Positions 9,005-16,800 of a stretch of DNA of 52,792 nt are shown one piece after another (positions within the stretch are counted from its first letter, which is position 1; each line of letters starts with the position of its first letter). The DNA comes from Streptomyces sp. SID13726 (lineage in GTDB: Bacteria; Actinomycetota; Actinomycetes; Streptomycetales; Streptomycetaceae). The notes beneath the pieces are model-generated. The model searched no databases and was not told where the DNA came from. It saw only the letters and a list, made by a program, of their open reading frames with translations. Position numbers and translations under genes: made by a program. The stretch lies in NCBI RefSeq assembly GCF_010548375.1, contig NZ_JAAGLY010000040.1, positions 1-52,792 on the forward strand, given 5' to 3'.

Positions 9005-9349
9005 TCAGTCCTTCGGGGCGGGTTCCTCGGGGGTGTCCGACGCGGTCGCGTCCAGCCGGTCGCCGAGCGCGTCCAGGCTGCGGTTCCAGAGCCTGCGGTA
9101 CGGGGCCAGCCAGGCGTCCAGTTCGGCGATCGGGGCCGGGTCCAGGGCGTAGACCCGGCGTTGCGCGTCCTGCCGTACCCGGACCAGACCGGCCTCCCGG
9201 AGCACCTTCAGATGCTTCGAGGTGCTCGGCTGGCTCAGTCCGGACGCCTCCACGATCTCCCCGACGGGCCGCGGACGCTCCAGGAGCAGCGCGACGATGG
9301 CCCGCCGGTGGGGGTCGGCGAGGGCGGTCCAGAGTGCGGGGTCGGACAT
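9005..9349 (-). CDS. ArsR-family winged-helix regulator
   Basis: 114-residue DNA-binding protein. The winged helix-turn-helix spans residues 5-80: ALADPHRRAIVALLLERP, then GLSQPSTSKHLKVLREAGLV, the recognition helix. It has no cysteine metal site, so it belongs to the SRPBCC-linked subgroup rather than the metal sensors. It probably represses its own two-gene operon through the palindrome at 9374-9391, 25 bp upstream of its ATG. Confidence 0.88.
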   Translation of the reverse strand: MSDPALWTALADPHRRAIVALLLERPRPVGEIVEASGLSQPSTSKHLKVLREAGLVRVRQDAQRRVYALDPAPIAELDAWLAPYRRLWNRSLDALGDRLDATASDTPEEPAPKD

Positions 9350-9373
9350 GGCTCCAATATGCCCCGCTGGTTA

Positions 9374-9391
9374 TATTCCCGTCAAGGAATA
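9374..9391. promoter_or_regulatory. Inverted repeat upstream of the ArsR gene (putative operator)
   Basis: TATTCC (9374-9379) and GGAATA (9386-9391) are separated by six bases. The site lies 25 bp before the ATG of the ArsR gene, where the promoter must be, in an AT-richer stretch. Autoregulation is inferred from the family. Confidence 0.5.
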
Positions 9392-9407
9392 CTCCCGGGT
9401 CGCGACC

Positions 9408-10205
9408 TCAGCGAATGCGCCCGAGCTGCACCCTCAGCGCCGCCGCGAAGCCCGCCGGATTCCGCAGGAACTCCATGTGGATGCCGGGGAACTCCACCCA
9501 GGGCGCCCCGATGCGGCGGGCGATCTCGACCGACGGGCGGGCGTAGTAGGTGTCGCGGTCCTCGGCTCCCGCGCCGAGCACGATCGGGAAGGGGGCGGCC
9601 CGCAGCGCGGTCTCGTCGGGCCGGAAGGCGGCGAAGCCCGGCCATTCGGCGCCGAAGAGGTGGTCCTGGTTGCCGAGGAACCGCTTCCAGAGGTCGTCCG
9701 GCCAGCGGTACGTCCCCTCACCTCGCACGGTCTCCGCGAACCGGCGCCCCGCCGCTGGGACGCCGCCCTCGGCGTACAGCGCGGCGACCTCCGCGAAGAA
9801 GTCGCGGTCGGGGTCGCCGTCCGGGAGGACGTTCACGGCGGGCGGTTCGTGTGCGATCAGCCCCGAGAGCGTCTCGGGGTGGAGCGCGGCCAGCGTGAGG
9901 CCGATGATCGCGCCGCCGCTGTTGCCGAAGACCAGGGCCCGGCCGCCGGCCGATTCCGCGATCAGGGCCCGGGCGTCGGCGGCCTGCCGGGCGAGTTCCA
10001 TCGGCGCGGGCGAGCGTCCGGTACTGCGGGAGTTGCCGCGCCGGTCGTAGGTGATCACGGTGAACTCGTCCGCGAGGTCGTCGGCGACCGCGGAGTAGTA
10101 CCCGGCGTCTCCCCCGGCGCCACTGATCATCAGCAGTGCCGGACCGCTGCCCCGCACCTCGAAGTACAGCCCGGCCCCCTCGCTCTCCAGAACCCCACTG
10201 CGCAT
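9408..10205 (-). CDS. Alpha/beta-fold hydrolase
   Basis: 265-residue soluble hydrolase. The ATG at 10205 sits six bases after GAAGGGGA; a GTG two codons earlier would touch the ribosome site. The fold is shown by the oxyanion-region stretch ISGAGGDAGYY, YDRRGNSRSTG, the nucleophile elbow GNSGGAI (Ser in G-N-S-G-G) and a late His (FPGIHMEF). The acid is probably Asp/Glu in GAGAEDRDT. It diverges from the MFS efflux gene, and the intergenic palindromes could control both. Substrate unknown. Confidence 0.85.
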   Translation of the reverse strand: MRSGVLESEGAGLYFEVRGSGPALLMISGAGGDAGYYSAVADDLADEFTVITYDRRGNSRSTGRSPAPMELARQAADARALIAESAGGRALVFGNSGGAIIGLTLAALHPETLSGLIAHEPPAVNVLPDGDPDRDFFAEVAALYAEGGVPAAGRRFAETVRGEGTYRWPDDLWKRFLGNQDHLFGAEWPGFAAFRPDETALRAAPFPIVLGAGAEDRDTYYARPSVEIARRIGAPWVEFPGIHMEFLRNPAGFAAALRVQLGRIR

Positions 10206-10221
10206 GCTCACTCCCCTTCCC

Positions 10222-10245
10222 CAGCGAAACGTTGCCGTTTCGCTG
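10222..10245. promoter_or_regulatory. Perfect 10-bp-arm inverted repeat over the MFS -35 region
   Basis: CAGCGAAACG (10222-10231), spacer TTGC, CGTTTCGCTG (10236-10245). The site overlaps the -35 hexamer of the efflux gene and lies 17-40 bp upstream of the hydrolase ATG. It has the look of a TetR-family operator and shares the core CGAAAC with the site at 10269-10283. Confidence 0.7.
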
Positions 10246-10260
10246 ACAGTGCTCTAATCT
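10232..10260 (+). promoter_or_regulatory. Sigma-70-type promoter for the MFS gene
   Basis: -35 TTGCCG (10232-10237), 17-bp spacer, -10 TAATCT (10255-10260). Transcription would begin near 10267, inside the second palindrome, leaving a leader of about 60 nt before the ATG at 10329. Confidence 0.6.
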
Positions 10261-10268
10261 CGACGTGT

Positions 10269-10283
10269 ACGAAACCGTTTCGT
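10269..10283. promoter_or_regulatory. Second CGAAAC palindrome at the MFS start point
   Basis: ACGAAAC (10269-10275), a central C, GTTTCGT (10277-10283). It shares the arm core with the palindrome at 10222-10245; the two centres are about 42 bp apart, close to four helical turns. Binding of a repressor to both would block the promoter. Confidence 0.65.
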
Positions 10284-10328
10284 TTACGACTCGGTGGACC
10301 CAGCCGACTTTCCCTGGAGTGGTTTCCC

Positions 10329-11831
10329 ATGTCCGAGAAGACTCTGACCGAGAGCGGTCGGGAGAGCGCCGTCGAAGCGCACCCCGAGGCCTCGGCCAAA
10401 CGGTGGTGGATTCTTGCCGTCATCGCCCTCGCCCAGCTGATGGTGGTCCTGGACGCCACCATCGTGAACATCGCGCTGCCCTCCGCCCAGGCCGACCTGG
10501 GCTTCTCGGACGGCAACCGGCAGTGGATCGTCACGGCGTACGCACTGGCCTTCGCCTCCCTGCTGCTGCTCGGCGGCCGGATAGCCGACCTCTTCGGCCG
10601 CAAGACGGCCTTCCTCGTCGGGGTCGTCGGATTCGCCGCCGTCTCCGCGCTCGGCGGTGCCGCCACCAACTTCGAGATGCTGGTCACCGCCCGTGCCCTC
10701 CAGGGTGCCTTCGGCGCGCTCCTCGCGCCCGCCGCGCTCTCGCTGCTCAACACGACGTTCACCGACGCCCGCGAGAAGGCCAGGGCGTTCAGCGTCTACG
10801 GCGCCATCGCCGGCGCCGGCGGTGCGGTGGGCCTGCTGCTCGGCGGCATCCTGACCGACGCCCTGGACTGGCGCTGGACGCTCTACGTCAACGTCGTCAT
10901 CGCCGTGGTCGCCTTCGCGGGCGGCTGGGTGCTGCTGCACAACCACCGTGACGCCGCGAACTCCAAGCTGGACGTGCCGGGCACCGTGCTGGTTGCCGCC
11001 GGACTCTTCTCCCTGGTGTACGGCTTCTCCAACGCCGAGACGCACGACTGGAACTCCGCGCTGACCTGGGGCTTCCTGATCGCGGGCGGGGTCCTGCTGG
11101 CCGCGTTCGCCTGGTGGCAGACCCGCGCCCCGCATCCGCTGCTCCCGCTGCGCATCCTGCTGGACCGCAACCGCGCGGCCTCCTTCGTCGCCGTGCTGAT
11201 CTCCGCCGCGGGCATGTTCGGCGTGTTCCTCTTCCTCACCTACTACCTCCAGCTGAACCTCGGCTTCAGCCCGACCAAGACCGGTGTGGCGTTCCTGCCG
11301 ATGGTCGCCGCGCTGATGGTGGCCGCGCAGGTCAGCACCACGACGCTGACGCCCAGGATCGGCCCGAAGACGGTCATCACGCTGGGCTTCGCGGTCGCCG
11401 CGGTCGGTATGGGCTGGCTGACCGGGATCGGCGTCGGCTCCTCCTACGTCTCCGCGGTGCTGCCGCAGCTGATCATCATCGGGTTCGGTCTGGGCCTCGT
11501 CATGCCCCCGGCCATGCAGCTGGCCACCAACGGGGTCGCCACCGAGGACGCGGGCGTGGCCTCGGCGACGGTCAACGCCATGCAGCAGGTGGGCGGTTCG
11601 ATCGGTACGGCGCTGCTGAACACGCTGGCCGCGAGCGCCGCCACCGACTACCTGGCCGGCAAGGACGCGACCAGCAAGCTGGTCCAGGCCCGGGCGACGA
11701 TCGAGAGCTACACCACCGCCTTCTGGTGGTCGGCGGGGTTCTTCGCCGCGGGCGCCGTGATCGCCTTCCTGCTCTTCCGGCGCGGGGTGCCGGAGCAGGA
11801 CGCGGGCGCCGCACCCGTCGTACACATGTAG
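10329..11831 (+). CDS. DHA2-family MFS multidrug efflux transporter (14 TM)
   Basis: 500-residue inner-membrane proton antiporter of the EmrB/QacA type. Residues 29-60 contain the first helix with LDATIVNIALP, the DHA2 signature. The motif A loop GGRIADLFGRK is intact, and motif C-like GGAVGLLLGGILTD follows. Fourteen hydrophobic segments can be counted. The ATG has GGAG nine bases upstream. No regulator gene is adjacent, although the promoter carries two palindromes, so a distant TetR-type repressor is likely. It ends before a very strong hairpin. Confidence 0.92.
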   Translation: MSEKTLTESGRESAVEAHPEASAKRWWILAVIALAQLMVVLDATIVNIALPSAQADLGFSDGNRQWIVTAYALAFASLLLLGGRIADLFGRKTAFLVGVVGFAAVSALGGAATNFEMLVTARALQGAFGALLAPAALSLLNTTFTDAREKARAFSVYGAIAGAGGAVGLLLGGILTDALDWRWTLYVNVVIAVVAFAGGWVLLHNHRDAANSKLDVPGTVLVAAGLFSLVYGFSNAETHDWNSALTWGFLIAGGVLLAAFAWWQTRAPHPLLPLRILLDRNRAASFVAVLISAAGMFGVFLFLTYYLQLNLGFSPTKTGVAFLPMVAALMVAAQVSTTTLTPRIGPKTVITLGFAVAAVGMGWLTGIGVGSSYVSAVLPQLIIIGFGLGLVMPPAMQLATNGVATEDAGVASATVNAMQQVGGSIGTALLNTLAASAATDYLAGKDATSKLVQARATIESYTTAFWWSAGFFAAGAVIAFLLFRRGVPEQDAGAAPVVHM

Positions 11832-11876
11832 TCGCCCCGCAGGGAGCCGCCCGACCGGCCCCGCAAGGAGCCGCTT

Positions 11877-11924
11877 GACCGGGAAGGGCCGCCGTCAGCA
11901 GGGAGACGGCGGCCCTTCCCGGTC
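11877..11924 (+). terminator. 20-bp perfect stem hairpin after the MFS gene
   Basis: Left arm 11877-11896 (GACCGGGAAGGGCCGCCGTC), 8-nt loop, right arm 11905-11924. There is no U tract, which is common for Streptomyces terminators. It separates the efflux gene from the Ppx gene. Confidence 0.85.
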
Positions 11925-11977
11925 ACCCTGTTGCGCGCCGACGTTGCGGTGGGCTCACGGTGGGTACCCACAGGGCC

Positions 11978-12985
11978 ATGCGGATAAGCGTGATGGACGT
12001 GGGTTCGAACACGGTGCGGCTCGTGGTGGCAGACGCCCAGGACGGCGTGCCGTTGCCGGTGCACACGGCGAAGTGGCGGCTGAGGCTGTCCGACCGGGTA
12101 CGGCCGGGCGGGCCGGTTCCGGAGGAGGCCGTGGAGCAGTTGGTGGAGGCGGTCGCGGGGGCGAGCAGGACCGCGGCGAGATGGGGCGCGGCGGGGCCGC
12201 TGGCCTTCGCGACGGCCGTCGTGCGTGCCGCGCCGAACCGCCAGGAGGTGCTGCGTGCCGTGCGGACCCGCACCGGTGTCGGGCTGTGCACCCTGCCGGG
12301 CGAGGTGGAGGCGGAGCTGACGTTTCTCGGGGCACGGCGCTGGATGGGCTGGCGGGCGGGGCCGCTCGCTCTGATGGACATCGGCGGCGGCTCGTTCGAG
12401 GTCGCCTTCGGGCGCGGCCGGCTGCCGGACTTCGTCGCCTCGCTGCCGCTGGGCGCGGGGCGGCTGACCCATGAGTTCTTCGAGGGACAGGACCCGCCGA
12501 GCCCTGACCTGGTGCGGGCGCTGCGCCGCAAGGTCCGCCACCAACTGCGGGACGTGGCGGCACGGATCCGCTGGGAGGGCCCGCGCACGGCGGTCGCCAC
12601 CTCGCGGACCTTCCAGCAGCTGGGCCGGCTGTGCGGTGCCCCGGCCGGACGGCACGGCCCCTTCACGGAGCGTCAGCTGCGCCGCGCCGACCTGCGCGAG
12701 GCGGCTGCCGCACTGGCCGCGCTGCCGTCCGCACAGCGGGCCGAACTCCCCGGCATCTCCGCGCCGCGCGCCCTGCAGAGCCTGGCGGGCGCGGTGATCG
12801 GCCACACGGCGATGAAGCTGACGGGCCTCGAGACCGTCACGATCTGTCCCTGGGCGATCCGCGAGGGCGTCCTGCTGCGGCACATCGAGGACGGCCCGTC
12901 CTGGTGGGCGGAGATAGCCCGCCGCAACGAGGAGACCGCTCCCCCGGAGCCGGTGCCGTTGCGCATCGCGGGGGCCAGGCACTGA
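11978..12985 (+). CDS. Ppx/GppA-type exopolyphosphatase
   Basis: 335-residue enzyme of the actin-like ATPase superfamily that removes terminal phosphate from polyphosphate or pppGpp. The ATG at 11978 begins directly with MRISVMDVGSNTVRLVV, the phosphate 1 motif of Ppx/GppA. The phosphate 2 motif MDIGGGSFEVAFG is at about residue 130, and GAGRLTHEFF follows. The C-terminal part ends ...CPWAIREGVLLRHI, a family hallmark. It is the short, HD-domain-free form usual in actinobacteria. A short hairpin at 12991-13013 ends the unit. Confidence 0.92.
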   Translation: MRISVMDVGSNTVRLVVADAQDGVPLPVHTAKWRLRLSDRVRPGGPVPEEAVEQLVEAVAGASRTAARWGAAGPLAFATAVVRAAPNRQEVLRAVRTRTGVGLCTLPGEVEAELTFLGARRWMGWRAGPLALMDIGGGSFEVAFGRGRLPDFVASLPLGAGRLTHEFFEGQDPPSPDLVRALRRKVRHQLRDVAARIRWEGPRTAVATSRTFQQLGRLCGAPAGRHGPFTERQLRRADLREAAAALAALPSAQRAELPGISAPRALQSLAGAVIGHTAMKLTGLETVTICPWAIREGVLLRHIEDGPSWWAEIARRNEETAPPEPVPLRIAGARH

Positions 12986-12990
12986 ACGAC

Positions 12991-13013
12991 CCGGCCGGTC
13001 TCCACTCGGCCGG
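12991..13013 (+). terminator. Hairpin after the Ppx/GppA gene
   Basis: CCGGCCG (12991-12997) and CGGCCGG (13007-13013) form a 7-bp stem with a 9-nt loop six bases after the stop codon. Confidence 0.6.
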
Positions 13014-13173
13014 TGCTCGGTCCGGGCGGCGCCCCCAGCGGACGTGCCGCCCGAGATCTCGCTGATCACGTGGTGCGCGCTGTCCTCGTTGTTGCCTCTG
13101 CCGACAGAAAGTCAACTCGATTGACAGAGATTCACCGGGTCGAGTGAACCAGATCTTGTGGACCTCCCGGGAT

Positions 13174-13199
13174 GGATGTTCCAGGCCGCTTCGGGGTAA
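13174..13199 (+). promoter_or_regulatory. Possible sigma-B-type promoter of the STAS gene
   Basis: GGAT (13174-13177), 16-bp spacer, GGGTAA (13194-13199). This is close to the Streptomyces stress sigma-B form GNNT-N14-16-GGGTA(C/T), with one mismatch at the end. It would give a leader of about 35 nt before the ATG at 13241. Tentative. Confidence 0.4.
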
Positions 13200-13240
13200 C
13201 TACCGAGACCGAACGCGTCCCTCGCCGAGGTGGAGCGGCC

Positions 13241-13621
13241 ATGACGCCGGAGTCCGACGACCGCCCTCCCGGAACGCCCGCGGCGAACCCGTATGCCCGC
13301 ACCCTGGTGAACGACGGGTTCACGGTGGTGGAGGCGGCCGGGGAGATCGATCTCGCGACGGCGGGCTTCCTCGGGGAGCATCTGGACGCGGCGACCTCGG
13401 CCGCCGGGCCCGAGGTGCTGGTCGACCTGCGCCGGGTGGAGTTCTTCGACTGCTCGGGCCTGCGGGCGCTGTGCCGCGCCGAGTCCCGGGCCAGGGAGCG
13501 TGGCGGTCGGCTGCGCGTGGTGGCCGACGGGCCGCGTCTGCACCGGCTGCTGCGCGCCTCGGGGCTGTGGCTCCGCTTCCCGCCCCTCTCGGAGATCCCG
13601 GAGTTCCCCCGGGAGCGCTGA
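13241..13621 (+). CDS. STAS-domain anti-sigma factor antagonist
   Basis: 126-residue cytoplasmic regulator. A STAS domain covers about residues 20-115. The phosphorylation loop reads FFDCSGLRAL; Ser in D-C-S-G is the expected target of an anti-sigma kinase (usual form D-S/T-S-G). In its unphosphorylated form such a protein releases a sigma factor from its kinase. The ATG at 13241 has GGAG five bases upstream; an upstream in-frame ATG at 13172 would start inside the probable promoter. No kinase or sigma partner is adjacent. Confidence 0.88.
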   Translation: MTPESDDRPPGTPAANPYARTLVNDGFTVVEAAGEIDLATAGFLGEHLDAATSAAGPEVLVDLRRVEFFDCSGLRALCRAESRARERGGRLRVVADGPRLHRLLRASGLWLRFPPLSEIPEFPRER

Positions 13622-13622
13622 C

Positions 13623-13665
13623 CCGAGGGCCGGCGGACGGCCCCACTCCGTCCGCCGGCCCTCGG
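13623..13665 (+). terminator. 18-bp stem terminator after the STAS gene
   Basis: Left arm 13623-13640 (CCGAGGGCCGGCGGACGG), 7-nt loop, right arm 13648-13665. It begins two bases after the stop codon and lies between convergent genes, so it may serve both. Confidence 0.85.
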
Positions 13666-13754
13666 TACGGGACCACAGGGTTCCGTGAGAGGGGCGGCAC
13701 TCCCCAACTGCGGGCCCCTCGGGCAGATCACGGGATCCCGTGCGATCCCGGTCC

Positions 13755-14192
13755 TCAGAACGTGAAGACGCTGGTCCCGTAGGAGCTCTTCACGCATTCG
13801 TTGGGGAAGGCCGTCTCGTAGGAGACGCGCTTGCCCCGCCAGACGCCGTCTACCGTGACCAGCACGGGGTCGTACTCCTTGGTGCACAGGGTGTCGGATC
13901 TGGTCCCCAGGGCGTCGAAGTCGCCGCCGGCGGCGCGCAGTTCCGCGCAGGCCAGGGCCGCGGCCGGGTGGGTGCCCGAGGCGGTCGGGGCGCAGGTCAG
14001 GGTCACGGCCCGTTCGGGGGTGACGGTGGCGGCGCTGTCGCCGTGGCCGAGGGTGAGCACGAGGGCCGAGGGGGCGTAGAGGCCCGAGGGAGCGGCGGCG
14101 GCCGGTTCGGCGAGCGCGGCCCCGGTCAGGGGTCCGCAGACGGCGGTGGCCGTGAGGCCGAGGGTCGCTGCCCAGCGCGCGGTGTTCCGCAT
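13755..14192 (-). CDS. Streptomyces subtilisin inhibitor (SSI-like, P1 Lys)
   Basis: 145-residue secreted protease inhibitor of family I16. The ATG at 14192 lies nine bases after GGAAGG; the ATG at 14201 would touch that site. Residues 1-28 form the signal peptide (…LTGAALA). The mature protein begins near APSGLYAPSALVLTLGHG, the conserved SSI N-terminus. Four mature cysteines (67, 82, 103, 133) fit the two SSI disulfides. The reactive loop reads CTKEYDP with Lys105 at P1, so trypsin-like proteases are the expected targets rather than subtilisin, as known for the STI/plasminostreptin group. It ends ...SYGTSVFTF as usual. It probably guards against or tunes secreted proteases such as the one at 1-1229. 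Confidence 0.96.
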   Translation of the reverse strand: MRNTARWAATLGLTATAVCGPLTGAALAEPAAAAPSGLYAPSALVLTLGHGDSAATVTPERAVTLTCAPTASGTHPAAALACAELRAAGGDFDALGTRSDTLCTKEYDPVLVTVDGVWRGKRVSYETAFPNECVKSSYGTSVFTF

Positions 14193-14514
14193 TGTGTGCA
14201 TCCTTCCGCTGGATTCGAGGGTGTGCCCTCCGACTCGGTCGGTGCCGGAGCGGCGAGCGCGAGTCTGCCGAGTCCGGGCCCGAACTTCACATCGACCCCA
14301 TGGATTTCAGTAACCTTGCGTGTTGAATCAGTGGCGTGAAGTCACATAATCCGAACACCAGGACCCTTCTGCCGAGCGGGTCTTGATCGCCGGATCCGGC
14401 CGGATGGCCGGAACACCCCGCTTCGGCAATAGGCCTGAAACATTCCGCTTCAGCCGTCGGCGCACACCGTCGCAGCCCCTTGCGTTCATGAGAAGGCGGA
14501 GTAATCGTCATTAC
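14193..14514. other. Divergent promoter region between SSI and the gene at 14515
   Basis: About 320 bp without a gene. For the rightward gene, TTGAAT (14323-14328) and CATAAT (14345-14350) with a 16-bp spacer make the best promoter. An in-frame extension of the rightward ORF back to 14383 lacks a ribosome site and was not accepted. The leftward promoter for SSI could not be fixed. Confidence 0.5.
14323..14350 (+). promoter_or_regulatory. Putative promoter for the gene at 14515
   Basis: -35 TTGAAT at 14323-14328, 16-bp spacer, -10 CATAAT at 14345-14350. It predicts a leader of about 155 nt. Confidence 0.45.
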
Positions 14515-15078
14515 ATGATTACGAAGGAACAGCGAGAGAAGCTGCGCGGCTGGTTCGCCGGCCGGCTGCCCGACGATCTCTTCGAGGCCCTGGTCGAGGT
14601 GGCCGTCGACCGCGAGGAAATCACCGTGATCGGCCGCGTCCCGGAACCGCGGCTCGCCGCGGACGCCTCGGCCACCGAGCGGGAGGCGGCACGTCAGGGC
14701 CGTGTCAAGGAGTTCCGGGAGCGCACCCGGGAGGACCGCATGGCCGTCGCGCGCGAGGCCGAGCACAGGTACCGCCGGAAGGTGTCCTGGGGCGTGGAGT
14801 GCGGCGGCGAGCGCGTCCTGTTCACGCATGTGGCCGCGCCCGTGATGACCCGGCTGCGCCAGCCCGAGCGACAGGTCCTGGACACCCTGATCGCCGGCGG
14901 GGTCGCCCGCAGCCGCAGCGACGCGCTCGCCTGGTGCGTCCGGCTGGTCCAGCGGCACACCGACGACTGGCTCGGCGAACTGCGAGAGTCCCTGGAACAC
15001 GTCGAGCGGGTACGCGCGCAGGGCCCGGACGCCGACGAGGTGGTCGATTCCTCCACTGAGGACGCCGAAGATGGATAG
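14515..15078 (+). CDS. Conserved hypothetical protein (187 aa), function unknown
   Basis: Soluble, charged protein I cannot assign. The ATG at 14515 (MITKEQREK) has GGAG 13 bases before it; ATG 14488 is possible but has no ribosome site. The first part has an amphipathic stretch (KLRGWFAGRLPDDLF) and the acidic DREEITVIGRV. The middle is Arg/Glu-rich and helical (REFRERTREDRM-like). The second half contains GVARSRSDALAWCVRLV, which resembles the helix-turn-helix-like part of ribbon-helix-helix or antitoxin proteins, then a Glu/Asp-rich tail. A DNA-binding or antitoxin-like role is only a guess. No partner toxin gene is next to it. Confidence 0.75.
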   Translation: MITKEQREKLRGWFAGRLPDDLFEALVEVAVDREEITVIGRVPEPRLAADASATEREAARQGRVKEFRERTREDRMAVAREAEHRYRRKVSWGVECGGERVLFTHVAAPVMTRLRQPERQVLDTLIAGGVARSRSDALAWCVRLVQRHTDDWLGELRESLEHVERVRAQGPDADEVVDSSTEDAEDG

Positions 15079-15231
15079 AACGTCCACTGGCCGGGGTGCC
15101 GTCGCGGACCGTACCGTCGGCACACCCAGCAGGACGGCAGCCGCGTACGCCGCACACCCCGTGGCGGACCCGGCCCGTCCTCCGCCACCGCGCCACCCCG
15201 CGCTCCACCGCCGCCTCCCGCTGGAGCCCCC

Positions 15232-16800
15232 TTGTCCCCGCAGCCCGACACCGCCAGGCAGTCCCTCACCGAGGTCGAGACCCACGGGGTGGACCGCATC
15301 CCCGACGCGGACCGCACCGCGAGCCCGCTGGACCTGTTCCGGCTGGCCTTCGGCGGCGCCAACACCTTCTCCACCTGTGTCCTCGGCGCCTTCCCGATCC
15401 TGTTCGGGCTCTCCTTCTGGCAGGGCCTGGCCGCCACCCTCCTCGGGGTGCTGGTCGGCGCGCTGATCCTGTGCCCGATGGCGGTGTTCGGCCCGGTCAA
15501 CGGCACCAACAACGCCGTCTCCTCCTCCGCGCACCTCGGCGTGCACGGCCGGGTGGTCGGCTCCTTCCTCTCCCTGCTGACGGCCATCGCGTTCTTCTCC
15601 ATCTCGGTGTGGAGCTCCGGCGACGCCCTGGTCGGCGGCGCGCACCGGCTGTTCGGCCTCAGCCGCAGCGATCTGACGTACGGCGTCGCGTACGCGCTGT
15701 TCGCCGGCCTGGTCCTGGCCGTCTGCGTGTACGGCTTCCGGTTCATGCTGTTCGTCAACAAGGTCGCGGTGGCCTCGGCGACCGCGCTCTTCCTGCTCGG
15801 CGCGATCGCCTTCGCCGGCGACTTCGACGCGTCGTACGCGGGTGTCTTCACGGATACGGCGGACGCGGCGACGCAGGACCTGTTCTGGCCCTCCTTCATC
15901 GGCGCGGCGCTCATCGTGCTGTCGAACCCGGTGTCGTTCGGCGCGTTCCTCGGCGACTGGTCGCGCTACATCCCGGCGAACACCCCGCGCCGCCGGGTGA
16001 TGGGCGCCGCGTTCCTGTCCCAGATCGCGACGCTGGTGCCGTTCCTCTTCGGCCTGTCGACGGCGAGCATCATCGCGGCGAAGGCCCCGGACTACGTCGA
16101 CCCCGCCGCCCCCGACTTCGTGGGCGGACTGCTCGCGATCTCGCCGGGCTGGTACTTCCTGCCGGTGTGCCTGCTGGCCCTGATCGGCGGCATGTCGACG
16201 GGCACGACGGCGCTCTACGGCACCGGCCTGGACTTCTCCTCGGTGTTCCCGCGTCTTTCGCGGGTGCAGGCCACGGTGCTGGTCGGTGTGCTGTCGATCG
16301 GGTTCATCTTCATCGGACGCTTCGGGCTCGACCTCGTGCAGTCCATCTCGACCTTCGCCACGATGATCATCACCTGCACCACACCGTGGATGGTCGTGAT
16401 GATGCTGGGCTTCTGGACCCGCCGCGGCTGGTACGACCCCGACGCCCTCCAGGTCTTCAACCGCCGTCAGCGCGGCGGCCGTTACTGGTTCACACACGGC
16501 TGGAACTGGCGGGGCATGACCGCGTGGTGGGTCTCCGCGGTGCTCGGCGTCCTCTTCACCAACATCCCCGGCCAGTTCGTCGGCCCCCTGGGCGACCTCG
16601 CGAACGGCGTCGACATCAGCCTGCCGCTGTCCCTGGTCGTGGCCGCGGTGCTGTTCCTGACCCTGCTGCGGGTCTTCCCCGAACCACGGGCGGTCTACGG
16701 CCCGGAGGGCGCCCGGCTGGCCCGCACCGTCGAGGTGCCGGTGCCGCCGATCACCGGGCCGGGGGCGGTGTCGGTGCCGTCGACCACGTTGCGGGCATGA
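15232..16800 (+). CDS. NCS1-family nucleobase/cation symporter (cytosine/purine permease type)
   Basis: 522-residue membrane protein with about 12 helices. The start is TTG at 15232 with GGAG five bases before it; no ATG or GTG gives a full first segment. Family features: FGGANTFSTCVLGAFPI in helix 1, FGPVNGTNNAVSSSAHLGVHGR in the region of the substrate site, and NPVSFGAFLGDWSRYIP in the middle, which is the NCS1 signature. It imports a purine, pyrimidine or related compound with a cation. Its stop overlaps the start of the hydrolase gene by four bases, so the two are co-translated. Confidence 0.88.
   Translation: MSPQPDTARQSLTEVETHGVDRIPDADRTASPLDLFRLAFGGANTFSTCVLGAFPILFGLSFWQGLAATLLGVLVGALILCPMAVFGPVNGTNNAVSSSAHLGVHGRVVGSFLSLLTAIAFFSISVWSSGDALVGGAHRLFGLSRSDLTYGVAYALFAGLVLAVCVYGFRFMLFVNKVAVASATALFLLGAIAFAGDFDASYAGVFTDTADAATQDLFWPSFIGAALIVLSNPVSFGAFLGDWSRYIPANTPRRRVMGAAFLSQIATLVPFLFGLSTASIIAAKAPDYVDPAAPDFVGGLLAISPGWYFLPVCLLALIGGMSTGTTALYGTGLDFSSVFPRLSRVQATVLVGVLSIGFIFIGRFGLDLVQSISTFATMIITCTTPWMVVMMLGFWTRRGWYDPDALQVFNRRQRGGRYWFTHGWNWRGMTAWWVSAVLGVLFTNIPGQFVGPLGDLANGVDISLPLSLVVAAVLFLTLLRVFPEPRAVYGPEGARLARTVEVPVPPITGPGAVSVPSTTLRA

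Noticed and set aside
12001..12013. GGTTCGAAC, resembling a tRNA T-loop
   Set aside because: It lies inside the DVGSNT motif of the Ppx gene and no cloverleaf can be formed around it.
15079..15231. Riboswitch before the nucleobase permease gene
   Set aside because: The 150-bp gap was read for purine-type riboswitch features and none was found; it is GC-rich without the conserved core.
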